Program-made: the position numbers and the translations under genes
NCBI RefSeq assembly: GCF_003945595.2
Contig: NW_024104365.1
Location: forward strand, 8,713,049-8,777,048
Origin: Pipra filicauda
Lineage: Eukaryota; Chordata; Aves; Passeriformes; Pipridae
Direction: 5' to 3'
DNA length: 64,000 nt
Part shown: positions 1 to 13,244 of the stretch, piece by piece
Position numbering within the stretch: the first letter of the stretch is position 1
Layout: each line of letters begins with the position of its first letter
The notes under the pieces: model-generated
What the model saw: the letters and a program-made list of their open reading frames with translations, nothing else
What the model was told of the DNA's origin: nothing
Databases searched by the model: none

Positions 1-132
1 TTGAAAACCTGAGCAGGCAGACACTTCCTTGATTGTCAAAAATTTGGGGTTTTGACTGGGATGCATTGCTGGCTTGGAAGATCCTCGTCTCCCTCCCAGC
101 TCCAGCATCTAGACAAGTCCCATTTCCAGTGA

Positions 133-495
<363 letters not shown>

Positions 496-1780
496 AGTGT
501 GTGTGGGGAGGGGAGAAGATGAGGGAGAAAGAGAGGGGACAGGGCTCTTTCTGGGAAAAAAAAAGGCCAAAGAGGAGTAGAAGGAACAGGGGCGAACAGG
601 GAATCCACAGCTGGTCTTGGAGGCAGGGTAGAGCAGCAGACCTGGGCACTGAGCCGCTCGTTGAGGAGACAGGACCTGCATGGGAGAAGCCTGGAGAGCA
701 TCTGAGCCCAAGACGTGCACTTAGCCTGCTCCTTGGCAAAGTCCCTTCTCCTTCTCTTCCCCACACAGTAACTAAGACACAGCTCAGTGTGGTTGGTGTT
801 ACCCAAAAATTAAAGGAGGGGTCAAAGATCAGCCACAGAGCCAAATCCCTTTTCTCTTCCCCTGTACCTCCTCCCAGGCTGGATCTGTCTCTTCAGCAAA
901 TGTCCTCCATGGATGTCTTCTTGGGCATCAACCCTCAGCTTCTGCTGGCCCAAGCACAGGGTCCATGGGGCTATTTCAGGTGGGAAGCTGATTTCCAGTG
1001 GAGAGGAGCCCTCCCATCAGGAGGTCTGTGGGTTAAACAATGTGCAGCCCCAAGAAGTGGTGAAAAGTGGGTCTGTTGACTTGCTCCATTGACTCCAGGG
1101 TATTTTGGACTCAATTTTGCTGTACTATAGATTATGGACTGATCATGGACACATTTATATAGACTCCAGCTGTCCAGAAGTCTCCTGTGTGCCCTGGAAG
1201 TCATACTCAGAGCAGAACAGGTTTCTGATCCTGTTGTCAGCAGTGTCCACAAGACACTATGTGGCTGTCCCCACAAGCAGCAACACAAAGGGATGCACCC
1301 AAGACATCTCCTCTCAGAGAAATCACCCGAGTCTGAAATTCCCCCAACAGCAGCACCAGCAAATCCTGGATCCTCCGTAGCAACACACAGCCATCAGAGA
1401 AAGGAACTTCAAGAGAAGAAAAGGGACTTTTTTTTTGGGTAATGAACTCAAAATGTGACTATAAAATTGAGGGGAGAAATATTACTGCTCTGAGCTTTGG
1501 GCCTGCAGCAAACCCATGGGGTTCCCTCCCTGCTTAGCAGGGTGTAAGATGGAAGCTGTATTTTCTTGCCTTTCAGTGCACACAGCTGCACACCTGCCTG
1601 TATGTGGAACAGAGGGAAGAGACCTGTGATGCTGCCCAGCAAGGGCAGGGACTCAAGAAGTCTTGCTGTGGCAATCTTGGGACACCTGGCACCCAAGACA
1701 GTGTGTTTAGACCAAGTGTGGGTGCCTTTAGGAGTTGGCACCGCTCCTGTCAGAGCGGTACAATCTCTCAACCCTCTCAT

Positions 1781-1858
1781 GGTGTCCCTGCCCATGGCAG
1801 GGTGTTGGAACCAGATGATCTTTAAGGTCCCTTCCAACCCAGACCATTCTGTTCATCG
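1781..1858 (+). mobile_element. CR1 3'-end fragment
   Basis: Ends with the CR1 motif CCCTTCCAACCCAGACCATT, preceded by GGAACCAGATGATCTTTAAG. It sits within the probable FAM167A 3' UTR. Confidence 0.8.
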
Positions 1859-2650
1859 CTCCAGCCCAGCTCTGCTCCCTGGGCAGGGAGCTCTTGGCTG
1901 AGCAAACCTGACTGTGCCCACCCAGCAGCAGCCTGAGGCCTGGGGAGGAGCGGGAGGTGTAATCCCAGCTGAGCTGGAAGCTGTGTTGATGTGCCTGTAC
2001 CTGGCTGTCTGTAAGCTGTGTGTGTGTGTAAGTTGTTGTATGTGTGCATGTGAGCCCACAGGACGCCTCCCTCAGGAGGCTGAGGGGTGGGCTCATGCCT
2101 TTGTCCCAAAATGTGGCGTGAACCAGAATCCAATGAGGCTCCGACGTGCCTGGAAAGATACAACGAGGCTTGAAGGCTTGGGGTTCAACAGGGAGTTCAG
2201 GGCAATGCAGAGAAGGCAAATAATTCATGTGCCTCCACGGGTCTCCATGGGACGGATAAATTAACACCACGAAGGGGTTCATATCCATGTGGGGCTGGGG
2301 GCTCTGGAGCTGAATCCAGTCCTTTATCCCCCATAATACACAACCCCTCAATGATGCCTCTCCATCCGCTTCAAAGCTCATTGAGTATCTTTTCTTTCTG
2401 CTAAGGAAGGAGGAATTTTAGGCACTGGAGCTTTGTCTACAGCAGTCAGTCCATCAGCATCATGCCTGGGTGTTGAACCTCATGCTGCCCAGGCAGTGAA
2501 GGTTTGTTTGTGTTCTTGGCCTCTGGACAAGACAACCAGCCACAGTGCCATTTAGTTTACTAGTAAAGAAATAGCCTTATTTCCCCATGGACATCTTGGA
2601 AAAAATGAAAACAAACCACCTCATCAAAATTCTTCTTTGTTTACTTTTTT

Positions 2651-2662
2651 AATAAAAATAAA
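2651..2662 (+). terminator. Overlapping poly(A) signals, candidate FAM167A 3' end
   Basis: Two AATAAA hexamers lie side by side in an AT-rich stretch, on the FAM167A strand and about 2.16 kb after its stop. Cleavage would be expected 10-30 bases further on. Confidence 0.4.
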
Positions 2663-2680
2663 TCCATTTGTGTCCCACAT

Positions 2681-4019
2681 GTTGATTTTCAGAGGCATTT
2701 TCAGTCAAAATATAGTAATGATGGGTTTTTAGTGAAAATAATGCCTTGGAAGAGGGGGATTGGTTCTCTCTAGGGTCGAATAGGGTCAAATAGAGTTGAT
2801 ACAGGGTGGACCTGCCTTTGGGCTCTTGTCTGGTGGCCCAATGCAGGAGTTAATACAAGCACAGTCTGAGGAGGTCATTACACGTGGCATTAGAAATATC
2901 AGATGTCTGAGTTCCAGACATGTATTTTCTGCATTGAGGGGGATGGGGGATGGTTATAACTGCCAGCTGTTTGTTGAAATGCACAATTTTTTAATTATAA
3001 AACTCTGTCTGTATTGATTTCTGCCTCTGGTCTCTCACTGTGTTCTGTATCTCCAGCTCCAGCCTGGTGTGTTCAAGGATTACAGGTGTGGAAGGTTTCC
3101 AAGCAGCTTTTTGTATCCACACACGGCTCCATCAGCATTTGCTCCACTTTGCAAATGGAGGAGGTGGGAGGAAGTAAAGGTGGGAGCACTTATGGCATAT
3201 TTGGACAAAAATGTACATGAAAAAAAGCCAAAAAAAAAAAAAAATCTCATTCTTTTACGTTTTGTGTTATTCAGCCACTGAGTGAAAAGTGGGTCCAGTC
3301 ACTTAAAAAATATATCAGGTTAGGGAGGAAAAATAAATAGAAATATGTCTGATTTTTCCTGAACTTTGTTTAAAAAAAAAAAGTCATCCACATGCGGGGC
3401 CAGCCTTAAGAAACATGAGTACAGGTCACTGCTCCCACCACAGAATTCCCAGAAAGGAGCCTCCATGTCTCAGCTGTCTGCAATGAGATGATTCATCCCC
3501 TCGAGTTCTGGTTCCTCTCCTTGTACAAGTGGCTCAGAGCCACATTCCCTTTCCTGAATGACCTATAATGCCTGTAGAGAAAGGCTGGTGGAAATCAGTG
3601 TTGATAATTCTGGGGTACATCCTGAAAATGCCCTTCAATGTTACCAATATGTGGACCAAAAAATCAAAGCTGTGGTACCTCCATCTGGAGCACCACTGGT
3701 TGCTGCTCCATCAGTTTGAAGCAGGACTCTTCTGGACATCGATTCAAGGGTTGTCCACAGCCACCCAGCAGGGAGACCCATTCCTTGCTGAAAACAAAGA
3801 GCAGGTTTGAGACCAGTCCGTGGGAATAATTACCTGCATTTTTATTTTAGATGGCCAGACTGGAAAACCATGGATTTCTCCAGGCTAAGTAGAAGATAAA
3901 ATTCCAGATTATCTTTTTCGTGCCCCAAAAAGCTCAATCCAAATTTTAGGTGGGGGAAGTCAGTCCAGCATTTTAATTGGATACATTTTGCTTTTACTCA
4001 AAACTTAAATACTTCACTT
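2681..4019. other. Intergenic, no gene seen
   Basis: AT-rich unique sequence with two A-runs (about 3230-3244 and 3371-3382). No CR1 and no frame with splice or family support. Confidence 0.6.
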
Positions 4020-4245
4020 AAAATTCTTTACTTAGGAGGAAATTCTTCCCTGTGAGGGTGAGGATGCCCTGGTACAGGTTGCCCAGAGAAGCTGTGGCTG
4101 CCCCTGCATCCCTGGAAGTGTCCAAGGCCAAGCTGGATGGGGCTTGGATCAACCTGGGATAGTGGAAGGTGCCCCTGCCTGTGGCAGGGAGTGGGATTGG
4201 ATGATCTTTAAAGTCCCTTCCAACCCAAACCTTTCTGTGATTCTG
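4020..4245 (+). mobile_element. CR1 3' fragment
   Basis: Carries GCCCAGAGAAGCTGTGGCTG, the GGGATAGTGGAAGGTG block and the terminal CTTCCAACCCAAACC motif. 5'-truncated. Confidence 0.9.
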
Positions 4246-4903
4246 CAAAAATAGTTCTAAAAATCTTAAATTACAACTGAGACATTAACACTTCATTTTC
4301 ATTCAAACAGTGCTTTGCAATGAACAGCCAAAAAATTTTCCCTGAAATAGCCTAAATGAAGCTTTTCCACCTCCTCTTTTGCAGTGACTATCAGCCACTC
4401 TTCCAGCCAGACCCAATCCCTGAAGTTTTAGCCAGCCCAAAGGTCTGTATTTTTCAGCATGAAGGAAATAGTTGAAAATTAATTGGCCCAGCTTGATTTC
4501 TGACTTTCTTTGGGTCAATTAAGAGGGAGCACAAAGCAATTTTACACATTTTACCTCATGGTCAACTGGCCTCTCTCCCTGGCACTGTCTGCCCTGACCT
4601 ACTAATGGGCAGGACCTTGGTCCTCTGTCACAGCCCCAGTGCGGAAATGATGAAAAGGGTCATTGTTCCCAGGAAAGTGTCTCATTCCTCACTCTTTTGG
4701 CACTGGGAAGTGCTATCACATAATCAATGAGTGTTTTGAAATCTCCCATAGAACCTTAATTAAATTCAGTGGAGACACCACCACAGAAATGCCACATTTT
4801 ACACCAGGAAAAACAAGGAATGACAAGTTTAAGGACTTAAAGACTGCATTTTCAAATGGCCTGTGGTGCACAGTACTTCAGCTATCACAGTTTAACCTCT
4901 TTT

Positions 4904-4929
4904 TTATATATATATACACATATATATGG
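4904..4929. repeat. Short TA-rich microsatellite
   Basis: TATATATATA interrupted by CACA, then TATATATA. Confidence 0.75.
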
Positions 4930-5679
4930 GGGAAAAAAATCCCAGCTGGAGTATTCGTAGCACCTTGTGGGTTTATTTCACAGACTGACGCTGTCTGCTG
5001 AGTGGGTTTTATTTTACATCAAGGAAGACAGAAGGAGGGGGAGGAAAATAAAGGCTTGCAAGGAGGAGGTGGCAGGATACACACTGAAACCAGACCCAGA
5101 CTCGCTTCCCTCGCTGCACGTTTTACAACCAAGTGCTGTGTCTGAGGGAAAGTCTCAAGGGAGCGAGACATCCCAAAATCCCAGGGGGGAAATCACCCCT
5201 CTGGCATCACTTATAAACCAGATGGCGTCCAGAGGAGCTGTGCAGGAGCCCAAAGGACCAGCAGCACCAAAAGATGTGCAAACCACTCCTAAAATCCTCA
5301 CTTATCTCTGTGTGACCTGGAAAGCTGATCAGCAGCAAGAGGTTCCGAGCCTCAGATGATCATGTGAAGCTGAACCCCCAGCTGCAATTGGTTGGATGTG
5401 GAATTCAAGGTAAGCATTGATCGAGTTTGGGGAAAACTCTTGATTTTAGGCTTTCATCTCTCATCCTTTCGGTCTATTTTATGAAGAAGGACCAAGGGAA
5501 GATCTGCATTTACCCATCATCAAGAGAAGCCAAGACCCAGACTTGACCCATCCTTGCAAAAGGTGGATAGTACAGAGTCCTTGTGGTCTGATCCTTGGGG
5601 CAGACAAACCATCCTGGTCACTGTTCCCTTCAGCACTTAAATGTCTTTTTAAATGCTCTGGGGCAGCACTGTGAGAGCT

Positions 5680-5856
5680 CTGCAATGCCCAAACCCAGGG
5701 AAGCTGTGGTTGCCTCATCCCTGGAATTGTTCAAGGCCAGGTTGGACAAGGCTTCCACCTGGGATAGTGGAAGGTGTCCCTGCCCATGGCAGGGGGTTGG
5801 AACAAGATGGTTTTCAACGTCCCTTCCAACTCAAACTATCCTATAATCCTATGAAG
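5680..5856 (+). mobile_element. CR1 3' fragment, diverged
   Basis: GGGAAGCTGTGGTTGCC, GGAAGGTGTCCCTGCCCATG and a terminal TTCCAACTCAAACTATCCTA with an ATAATCCTATG tail. Confidence 0.9.
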
Positions 5857-8800
5857 ATGCTCAGTGCTTCACCACTGCTCCTTCCACAACACTCCCTTTT
5901 CCCTGGCGGCTGTTTCAGCTCCCCCACACCCACCCAGAGAAGGAGAAAGGGGAGAAGGGGGTTATTACACAATGTTTTTGTTCCACTGACAAGTTCCCTC
6001 TGCCAGCTGGAACGGGCTGCTCATAAATTGCAGCTTTCTGGAGGGGTTTCAGGAGTTTTGCATTCTTAGATCATTGTCTCTCCTTCCTGGGAACAATGTG
6101 GGGGTAGGAAGGAGCTGCTCAAAAAATGCCATGTGCTACAAGGGGATTTCTTTGGGATAGGGATTACTCAGGGAGGCAGAGGGAGTTGTCCCCAGCTACT
6201 TTAGCTCTCAGCCTGGGTAGCCAAGGAGGCAACTCAGTGGGAAGCAGGAATGCTGCTAACAGTGTTCCGTGGAGATCTGCAAAGGTCAGCTGCTTCCTAC
6301 CACCCCAGAAAGGATAACTAGAATGATTATCCTCTGATCATAAGGTGGAAAATGAGATGTGGGATGCCCATGTTGTGGGTGCTCAGTCTGAGGACCTTCT
6401 GGACTCTCAGATGTGAACACTTTGGCATGCTCAGCATGTCCTTCACCACCCTGGAAGCTGCTGGGACTGGGATTTCAGCAAAATCTTGTCCTGCCGGTGA
6501 ATTACAATTGAAATCCTGCTGCAAAGCTTCTAACCAGATCAGAGGGATCAAGTTCTTAATGCTCTTAAACTCATCCTGTGGAACCAGCAGCTTGTTTGAA
6601 TGCCCTGTCCCCCTTCCTGTGCTGTCAGCTGCAGCCAAGGCATCGGTGGCTTTGGAATGTGGTTTTGGCCAAGGGTGAACTCTGCCTGATCCACTGTCCG
6701 TGCAGTTCCCGGCATGGTGTTGGTCCAGTCCAGCTAGAACTGACTCAAAAAACCCAGGAGCTATGGCTCAGGAGTTGGTGTAAGACATGGGCCACCCCAA
6801 ATAAGCAATCTGGGTGGTGCTGCTCCTGTTGGAGTATGAGGGATTAACCACATGAGATGGGCGGCACCAGGTGGCCTCCTGGACACAGGAGGGACCCTGG
6901 TGCTGTTCGGTTCACCCACAGAGTTGCAACAACTGCTTGAAGAAACACAGCCAGGCCAGTGTACAATAAGCTTTTCTTACAAAGCAGCAACCATGAATGG
7001 CTCATAAATCCTGGGAAGAGACAATTCCCCAGAGCACTTTTAAGCCAAGGCTGTAGAGACAAAGTTTCCTTGGCTCGTGACACACAAATCTCTCACCCAG
7101 TGATAGGATCACTCCTTTGGAGAGGAACAGCCAGAGCTGTTGCCAGAGCAACCAGGACCCATTCTCTGACCTAAGGCCAAGTGACCAATCTAATCAAGTC
7201 CATATTATTAATTACAAAATACCAATCACAGCCAAACTGCATAGTAGGAATGATCCCTGACCCGTGAATGCTGCCAAACTTTTCCTGGGGGTTGTTTTCC
7301 TGTGCCTATACCATGCCAGGGGTTGTGTGACCATTGAACAACTGAAATCCACGCCCTGGAAATGCCCCTCAGCCTTTTGGTTTGCTCCTCAGCACAAATA
7401 TAACCACAGCACAAACACCAACAACATCCTGAAGAAGTTATGCTACATTTATTGGGTCTCTTCCAACAGACAGAGGACCCCAGCCCCCCTCAGACCCCCA
7501 TGGAGAGGGTTGGTCAGCTTGTTTAGAAAGGTGACTACAAAATTTTAATTATCTTCATTAGCTGCCGGTCTGCTCTGAGCTATAGTCCCAGGGATGCCAG
7601 GATGTTTCCTAGTAACATGTAATCAGCAAAAAAAAAAAGGGAATTATTTATCAGACAGTTCCTTGCCATGTAGGAGGGGAGGATGGTGGAGGAAGCTCCA
7701 GGGCTCTATGGGGAGGAGCAGCTGTCTCCAGCACCTCTCTGAAGGAGGGCATGTTGTGGTGTTCCTGGAAAACCATCCATCAAAATTTCTCTCAATGCAT
7801 CCCCTGGGTGGGATAAGCCATGATGCCAAGCTAAGCCCTTGCCCTGGGCAAAGGGAAAAGCTTCAAGCAAGGCTATATAGGTCTATACTCCCAGCCATAT
7901 TGCCTGGGAAAAGCCCTTCTTTGGGTTTTCACCATTTTCTTATCTCAGCTTTGGGATGAACAAGGACAGGGACTGATCTTAGTGCAGGCAAGCCTTGAGA
8001 TTTGCCACATACCACTGTGTGAGGTGAAATTTGCCTCATTGTTTGTGATTTCTTCCCACTTCTGGAAGAGAAGGAAAGGATTGAGTACCAGGATTTCAGT
8101 ACTAAGGAGTTTCTTCGTACCCCAAAATGCAATCCCTTTTTCAAAGTTATTGCCACTGAAGAAGAAAAGCAAATTCCTTTCTGTGCTTTCTCTCACTCTC
8201 TCAAAATTGTTTCTGCAGAGCAGCTCGTACATCAGCCTCCACAGAAACAGGTCTGGAGTCCCTGGCTCCTTATCTTCTTGCTCTTCATATATCCAGAAAT
8301 CAATTCCCAGATGACATGCTCCATGATCTTTCCAGGGCCCAAGGTGAGGGTGACCTCTATAGCTCTCCACAACCTCCTTTTTCCCTTTCTTAGGACGTGT
8401 ATAATTCTTGGAGACACCTGATGGGTGGGCAGAGCCCAGACACCATGAGGTTTCTTTAGACAGCAGCAGCATCACAAAGCATCAGAGAGCCCTATCAGAG
8501 CACTAGGGTGACTCTCATCCAGTCTCAGGGATGTAAATACATTTAGTTCCACTAAATAGTCCCTCATCTTTTCCTTTCCCCACTGCTGGCTGTTCTCCTC
8601 CCCAAATGCTGTTCTATGCAGAAGCTTGGAGCAAGTCTGACCTGTAGAAACTGAGGCAGGAAAGGCATTCAACCTTTTCCATAATCACCCATTGTCAGGC
8701 TCTGCCCCCATCCAACAATTAACCCACATTTTCCCTGAAGTGTGCTGGTAAAACACCCTTTTTGTTACCCTCAGCATCCCTGGCCAATCTTTGCTCCAGC

Positions 8801-9289
8801 TGGTCCTCAGCCCTTCAGCTTTCATCCCTAAGCACCCCAGCCATGCATTTGCACTCTTCTTTCATTTTCCCTCCTTATTTCCATTTCTTCTATGCTCCCT
8901 TTTAGCAGCTCAGCTCGCTAAGAAGTGTCTTAATTAGCCAAGGAGGCTTTGTGCTGAAATTCCTGATTTTCATGTGCAAAGGCAGGGCTTGTTCCCAAGC
9001 TCTGAATAAGTTTTCTTTAAAAATAAATCAGCCAGCTGTCTTGGACAACTTCTCCCCTCACAGCAACCTCCCAGTTCCTCAAAATAAGCTGAATTCAACT
9101 CTCCTGAGGTCCAGAGCCCTCAGTCCACAGCTTGGGTTCTCAAGCCTCTCTCCAGATGCCGGTCCAGTCATCTCAGACCCACCTGACACTCCTGACCACA
9201 ATTGTCCTTTGCTCCTCTGCCTTTATGAGCAGCAGGTCAAGCCCACTGATGGATGTGGACAGGCACTGACCAAGAATTCCTTATGGACT

Positions 9290-9770
9290 CTGCCCTTGTG
9301 AGATCCCACATGGAATGCTGCATCCAGGTCTGAAGTCCTCAGCGTAAGGACATGGACCTGTTGGAGCAGAGGTCCAGAGGAGAACATGAGGATGCTCTGA
9401 GGGCTGGAACCTCTCTGCTCTGGAGACAGTCTGGGAAAGATGGGGATGTTCTGCCTGTAGAAGAGAAGGCTCCTGGGAGATGTTAGAGCTCCTTCCGGTG
9501 CCTAAAGAGTGCTTATAAAAAAGAGGGACAACAACATTTTACATGGGCAGATAGTGATAGGACAAGGGGAACAGTTTTAAACTAAAAGAGGAGAGATTTA
9601 GACTAGATACAAGGAAGGAATTGTTGGCTGTGAGGGTGGAGAGGCCCTGGCACAGGTTGCCCAGAGAAGCTGTGGCTGCCCCATCCCTGGAAGTGACCAC
9701 AGTAGGGCATTGTAACAAGATTTTTAAAATCTCTTCCAACCCAAACCATTCTAATATTCTGTGGTTCTGG
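9290..9770 (+). mobile_element. CR1 fragment including the end of the RT-coding region
   Basis: Starts in the CR1 block corresponding to the distal reverse-transcriptase region (GGAATGCTGCATCCAGGTCT) and runs through CACAGGTTGCCCAGAGAAGC to the 3' CTTCCAACCCAAACCATTCT. Confidence 0.88.
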
Positions 9771-9774
9771 ATAT

Positions 9775-9916
9775 ATCCTTCCCTGGAGATACTCAAAAGC
9801 TATCTGGACACAATAACATGCTCCACAGGACCCTGCTTGAGCAGGGAAGTTGGACCAGATGACCTTCCGTGGTCCCTTCCAACCTTATCCATTCTGTGAT
9901 TCCATGATTCTGTGGA
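9775..9916 (+). mobile_element. Second CR1-type 3' fragment, tandem to the previous one
   Basis: CTGCTTGAGCAGGGAAGTTG, GACCAGATGACCTTCCGTGG and CCTTCCAACCTTATCCATTC with an ATTCCATGATTCTGTG tail. A different CR1 subfamily from the element just before it. Confidence 0.8.
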
Positions 9917-10200
9917 CCTGAATCCAAGGTCTTGCACTTGCCCAAAGTTCAGCTGCAATTCTTCAGCCAATGCTTGTGGCAAGTGGGATTTGCAGATGTC
10001 CCCTGCCCACACACCAGACCAGCCTGTGTTCCCTCAGCTTGGCCAAACATCGAGCCCAGCCTGCCCAAGGATTTAAGCCCTGTAAGGAGCACAGGGCCAT
10101 GCTTTTCTCCTGATACCACACTGCCTCCCCTTCCCCTTCCTGTCACTGGTGGGTCAGCATCATCTCAAACCTGGCCCTTGGCCTCACATCCCAGAGATAC

Positions 10201-10255
10201 AGCTTTTGATGAGCTCAAGCCTGGCAGCAGCTTTTGATGAGTTCAAGCCTGGCAC
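10201..10255. repeat. Tandem 28-bp duplication
   Basis: AGCTTTTGATGAGCTCAAGC with CTGGCAGC, followed by a second copy with one C to T change. It borders the GC-rich island. Confidence 0.88.
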
Positions 10256-10259
10256 CGAG

Positions 10260-10640
10260 AGGTGCCAGTGTGGCTCAGCCTCCCACCCCTCCGAGCTTAG
10301 CTCGCCTTTCTTTCCCATCGGATCCCCGTGGAGTGTTTACTCCGCTTCCCGGCTCCCTCCCTGCGCCTCTTTGTTCCCCTTTCGCTGCTCGGCGGCCGCG
10401 GGGGTTTGATCACCTGCGGCTCGTTAATTGCGATGTTCAGCTCCCTCCGGCCTCGCCAAGAAACGTCCGCTTTGAGCTTCCCCCCCCCCGGGGACCTGTT
10501 TTGTCTCCGGGCCTCCAATATCCTCTGCCCCATCCCCTTGTTCATCCCGCTCGCACAAAGCCCTCTTTGTGCCGGGGTTGGGCTCCAGCCAGCCCGGGCT
10601 GCAGGCGCAGCTTATCTTTAGGCAGAGGCGGTGTTGCAGG
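10260..10640. promoter_or_regulatory. Isolated GC-rich, CpG-containing island in intergenic DNA
   Basis: Much richer in CG dinucleotides than the surrounding DNA, with a GCGGCCGC site at 10392-10399, a C-run near 10480, and TTAATTGCG and TTATCT (GATA-type) motifs. It lies about 8 kb past the FAM167A stop with no recognised coding exon next to it. It could be the promoter of a non-coding transcript or an enhancer; sequence alone does not decide. Confidence 0.4.
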
Positions 10641-12832
10641 CTTTAGCAAGACCACTGGCACGCTGAGACGACGAGTGGACGGTGCCAGGCAGCTGAGATC
10701 CTCCTGCAGCACTCAAAAAATTCCCGCACTGCCAAGAATCGCCCCTTTTCCTGTGTTTTCACTTGAACACGAAGCCTCCAGGCGAGGCAATGCAGAGGGG
10801 TTGATGCTCCTGCTGCCGTGGTTGTTTGCCATCACTTACTGGCACCATCCAGAGGGATGTTGGGATGCTTGGCCAGGCTTTGGGACGCTCTTGCCAGTGC
10901 AGGATTCCTCGGGGGCTCACCCCAGTCTCCCAGGGTGATTGCCGAGGGAAGCAGGGGAATGGCAGGAGGCTCTGCCAACACTCACCCCCTGGGATGCAAA
11001 GATTCCATTCATCATGTCCAGGGACCTGGAGGGTTTCATACATTGCAGAGGCTTTTTCCCTGGAAGAAGCTTTCCCTGGGAGATGGGTGGACTCAAGGGC
11101 TGCTCTTAAAATGGTTTTCATGTCTGGAGTGGGCTCAGTGAGAGGGATCAGAGTGGGGTTTTGGGGATTCCCTCTGGCCTGTTTCTGCTTAGAAAGGAAA
11201 ATTCCTGTTGGTTTGTCCTCAGCAGGATGCATTTGCAGACCTCTACAAGACATAGACTCCAGGCTGGATTTAGCAGGGATGGTCACATGAAGAGAGCCAA
11301 GTGTGGGCTCACTCTGCTCCCCACTGTGAGTCCCGGAGGGAAAATACAGTTTCACTGCTTTAGGAGTGCCCTTAACCTCAAAGGAGATCATGCTAAATGT
11401 TGTTGTAGGGTCTTTTTTTCTTATTGTAGGGTGTTTTCCTTATTGCAGAGTCTTTTCTAAGGGGAACACCCTGATTGGTAATTGCCAGGGGGTTGTTAAG
11501 AAGACTTTTGCAGTCACAGCCTGTTTGGTTTTTTTTTTTTTTATTCCCACTGTGCTGTTTGCAGGTGGAAATCAACTCCTTGGGGGTGGCAGTCCAGGGC
11601 ATTTCCCACCTCCTGAGCAAGCCTGAATCCTGATGGCATATCCCTTGCCCAGCTTCTTACACAAAGGTTCCCCAGTAGTAGGAAAAGGAGTAAAGGTGTC
11701 CCTTACATGTAAGGAGGAAACCTGCATCTTCTGTCCCCAGCCAGCGCTGCCTGGAGGGCGAGAGAAGAGAAAAGCTGCTCCCTCTGAAATCCAAGAGGAG
11801 GGCAAAAAGTGAGGAATGTGCCATGGCAAACAAAGCATTCCGAGCAGGGGAGGGATAGAGGAGCTGGCTCGGAGGCTGCTGGCCGGGTTGCCATGGATTT
11901 TGTGCTAATCAGCCCCTTCCTCTGCTGGAAGCAGGGGGAAAAGGGAGGGCTTTGAGCACGGAGGAGCTGCCTTCCTACCTGGACTGTGTCCTGCCACCAT
12001 CTGTCCAGTGGCTGTGCCAGTTCCAAGGGCCAACATTCACTGGTGTAGGATATTTTGGGAAATGAAGTGGTGTCGCTGTGCCAGGGACGCCTGTTTCACG
12101 ACAAGCTGCTGCAGCTTGGACCTGTCCATGCTCTCCTGCAGGGTTGCCCACGTGCTCTGGATTGTGCCACATTTGGGATGTGGGTGATGGGAAGGGGAAC
12201 TTTACAGGAGTAGATGGCAGGGACGGGATTTTTGGGTGCCTGTATGAGCTGTGGGACACCTCCAAACCCCAAAAGCCTTCCTGATCCCCTGAAATGCAGA
12301 CATTAACACTCCTCCCTGCATGAAAATGTCCCTGCTAGAATTTCACCCATCTCCAAGTCCCAGGACATACGTCCAGGAGCACATTTCTCACCTTGACATG
12401 TCCAGGATGCCATTGTTTACCTGGACCAGGGAGGATGGGATAACATCTGTGATAAACCTCCCTTCCTCTGAGTGATCAGTTTTTGTAAAACCCTGGTTTT
12501 GAGAGCATCAGGAAAGCCATCCTGGAAAGCCACATGTGATCCAGCTTCCCTGAGAGCACGACTGCCTTTATGAGAACATGTGAGGATGCTCGCAGGGAAG
12601 TACAACGAATCGGAGCTGACATCAGGAATTCAGGAGGGCAATGGCATGTCAAAGAGCCTGGGGGTTTCAGAGCTCCATGCACTGTTATAGAGGGAATATA
12701 ATTTATTAATCTGACTGCCAAAACCCATTAATTGGCCTCAGACATGCGAAGGGATCTCTGGCTGAGGATCACCTCCCAGGATCGTGCTGGGCACGAGTGT
12801 GTGTGTGTGTACAGGTAACATGTTCTAAACGT
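10641..12832. other. Intergenic, no gene seen
   Basis: Unique sequence with a T-run near 11530 and a short GT run near 12800. Long frames here (for example 10759-11391 on the - strand) have no family signature. Confidence 0.55.
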
Positions 12833-13235
12833 GGAATCACAGAATGGATTGGGTTGGAAGTGAAAATAAAGCTCATCTTATTCCAAACCCCTGCCGTGGG
12901 CAGGGACACCTTCCACTAGCCCAGGTTGCTCCAAGCCCCATCCAACCTGGCCTTGGACACTTCCAGGGATGGGGCAGCCACAGCTTCTCTGGGAAACCTG
13001 TGCCAGGGCCTCACCACCCTCACAGGGAAGAATTCCTTCCCAGTATCCCACCTAAACCTGCCCTCTGGCATTGGGAAGCCCTTCGCCCTTGTCATGTCCC
13101 TTCAGGCCCTTGTCCAAAATCCCTCTCCAGCTCTCTTGGAGCCCCTTTAGGCACTGGAAGGGACTCTAAGATATCCCCAGATCCTTCTCTACTCCAGGTT
13201 GAACACCCCCAACTCTCCCAACCTTTCCTCATAGA
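12833..13235 (-). mobile_element. CR1 3' fragment
   Basis: Reverse complement of the CR1 3' end: ATCACAGAATGGATTGGG, then CAGCCACAGCTTCTCTGGGA and GGCACTGGAAGGGACTC. Confidence 0.92.
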
Positions 13236-13244
13236 TAAATAAAT

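Larger units (their letters stand above)
496..2680 (+). other. FAM167A: Probable 3' UTR of FAM167A
   Basis: No further splice-defined coding exon is seen after the stop. Two overlapping canonical poly(A) hexamers (AATAAA at 2651-2656 and 2657-2662) make an end near 2.68 kb plausible, giving a UTR of about 2.2 kb. An earlier ATTAAA at 809-814 could give a short isoform. The region contains one CR1 3'-end fragment (about 1781-1858). The endpoint is inferred only from the hexamers. Confidence 0.45.
4246..9289. other. Intergenic, one CR1 and an unexplained 176-codon frame
   Basis: Apart from the CR1 at 5680-5856 and the TA tract, the sequence is unique. A - strand frame at 7945-8475 is open for 176 codons without CR1 content; it shows no recognised domain or paired splice sites. 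Confidence 0.5.

Noticed and set aside
1728..2381. 217-codon - strand frame
   Set aside because: It overlaps the CR1 piece in the probable FAM167A 3' UTR and is antisense; no motif seen.
10234..10938. 234-codon + strand frame at the GC-rich island
   Set aside because: Low stop frequency is expected from the GC content; it starts in a tandem duplication and shows no recognised domain or splice context.
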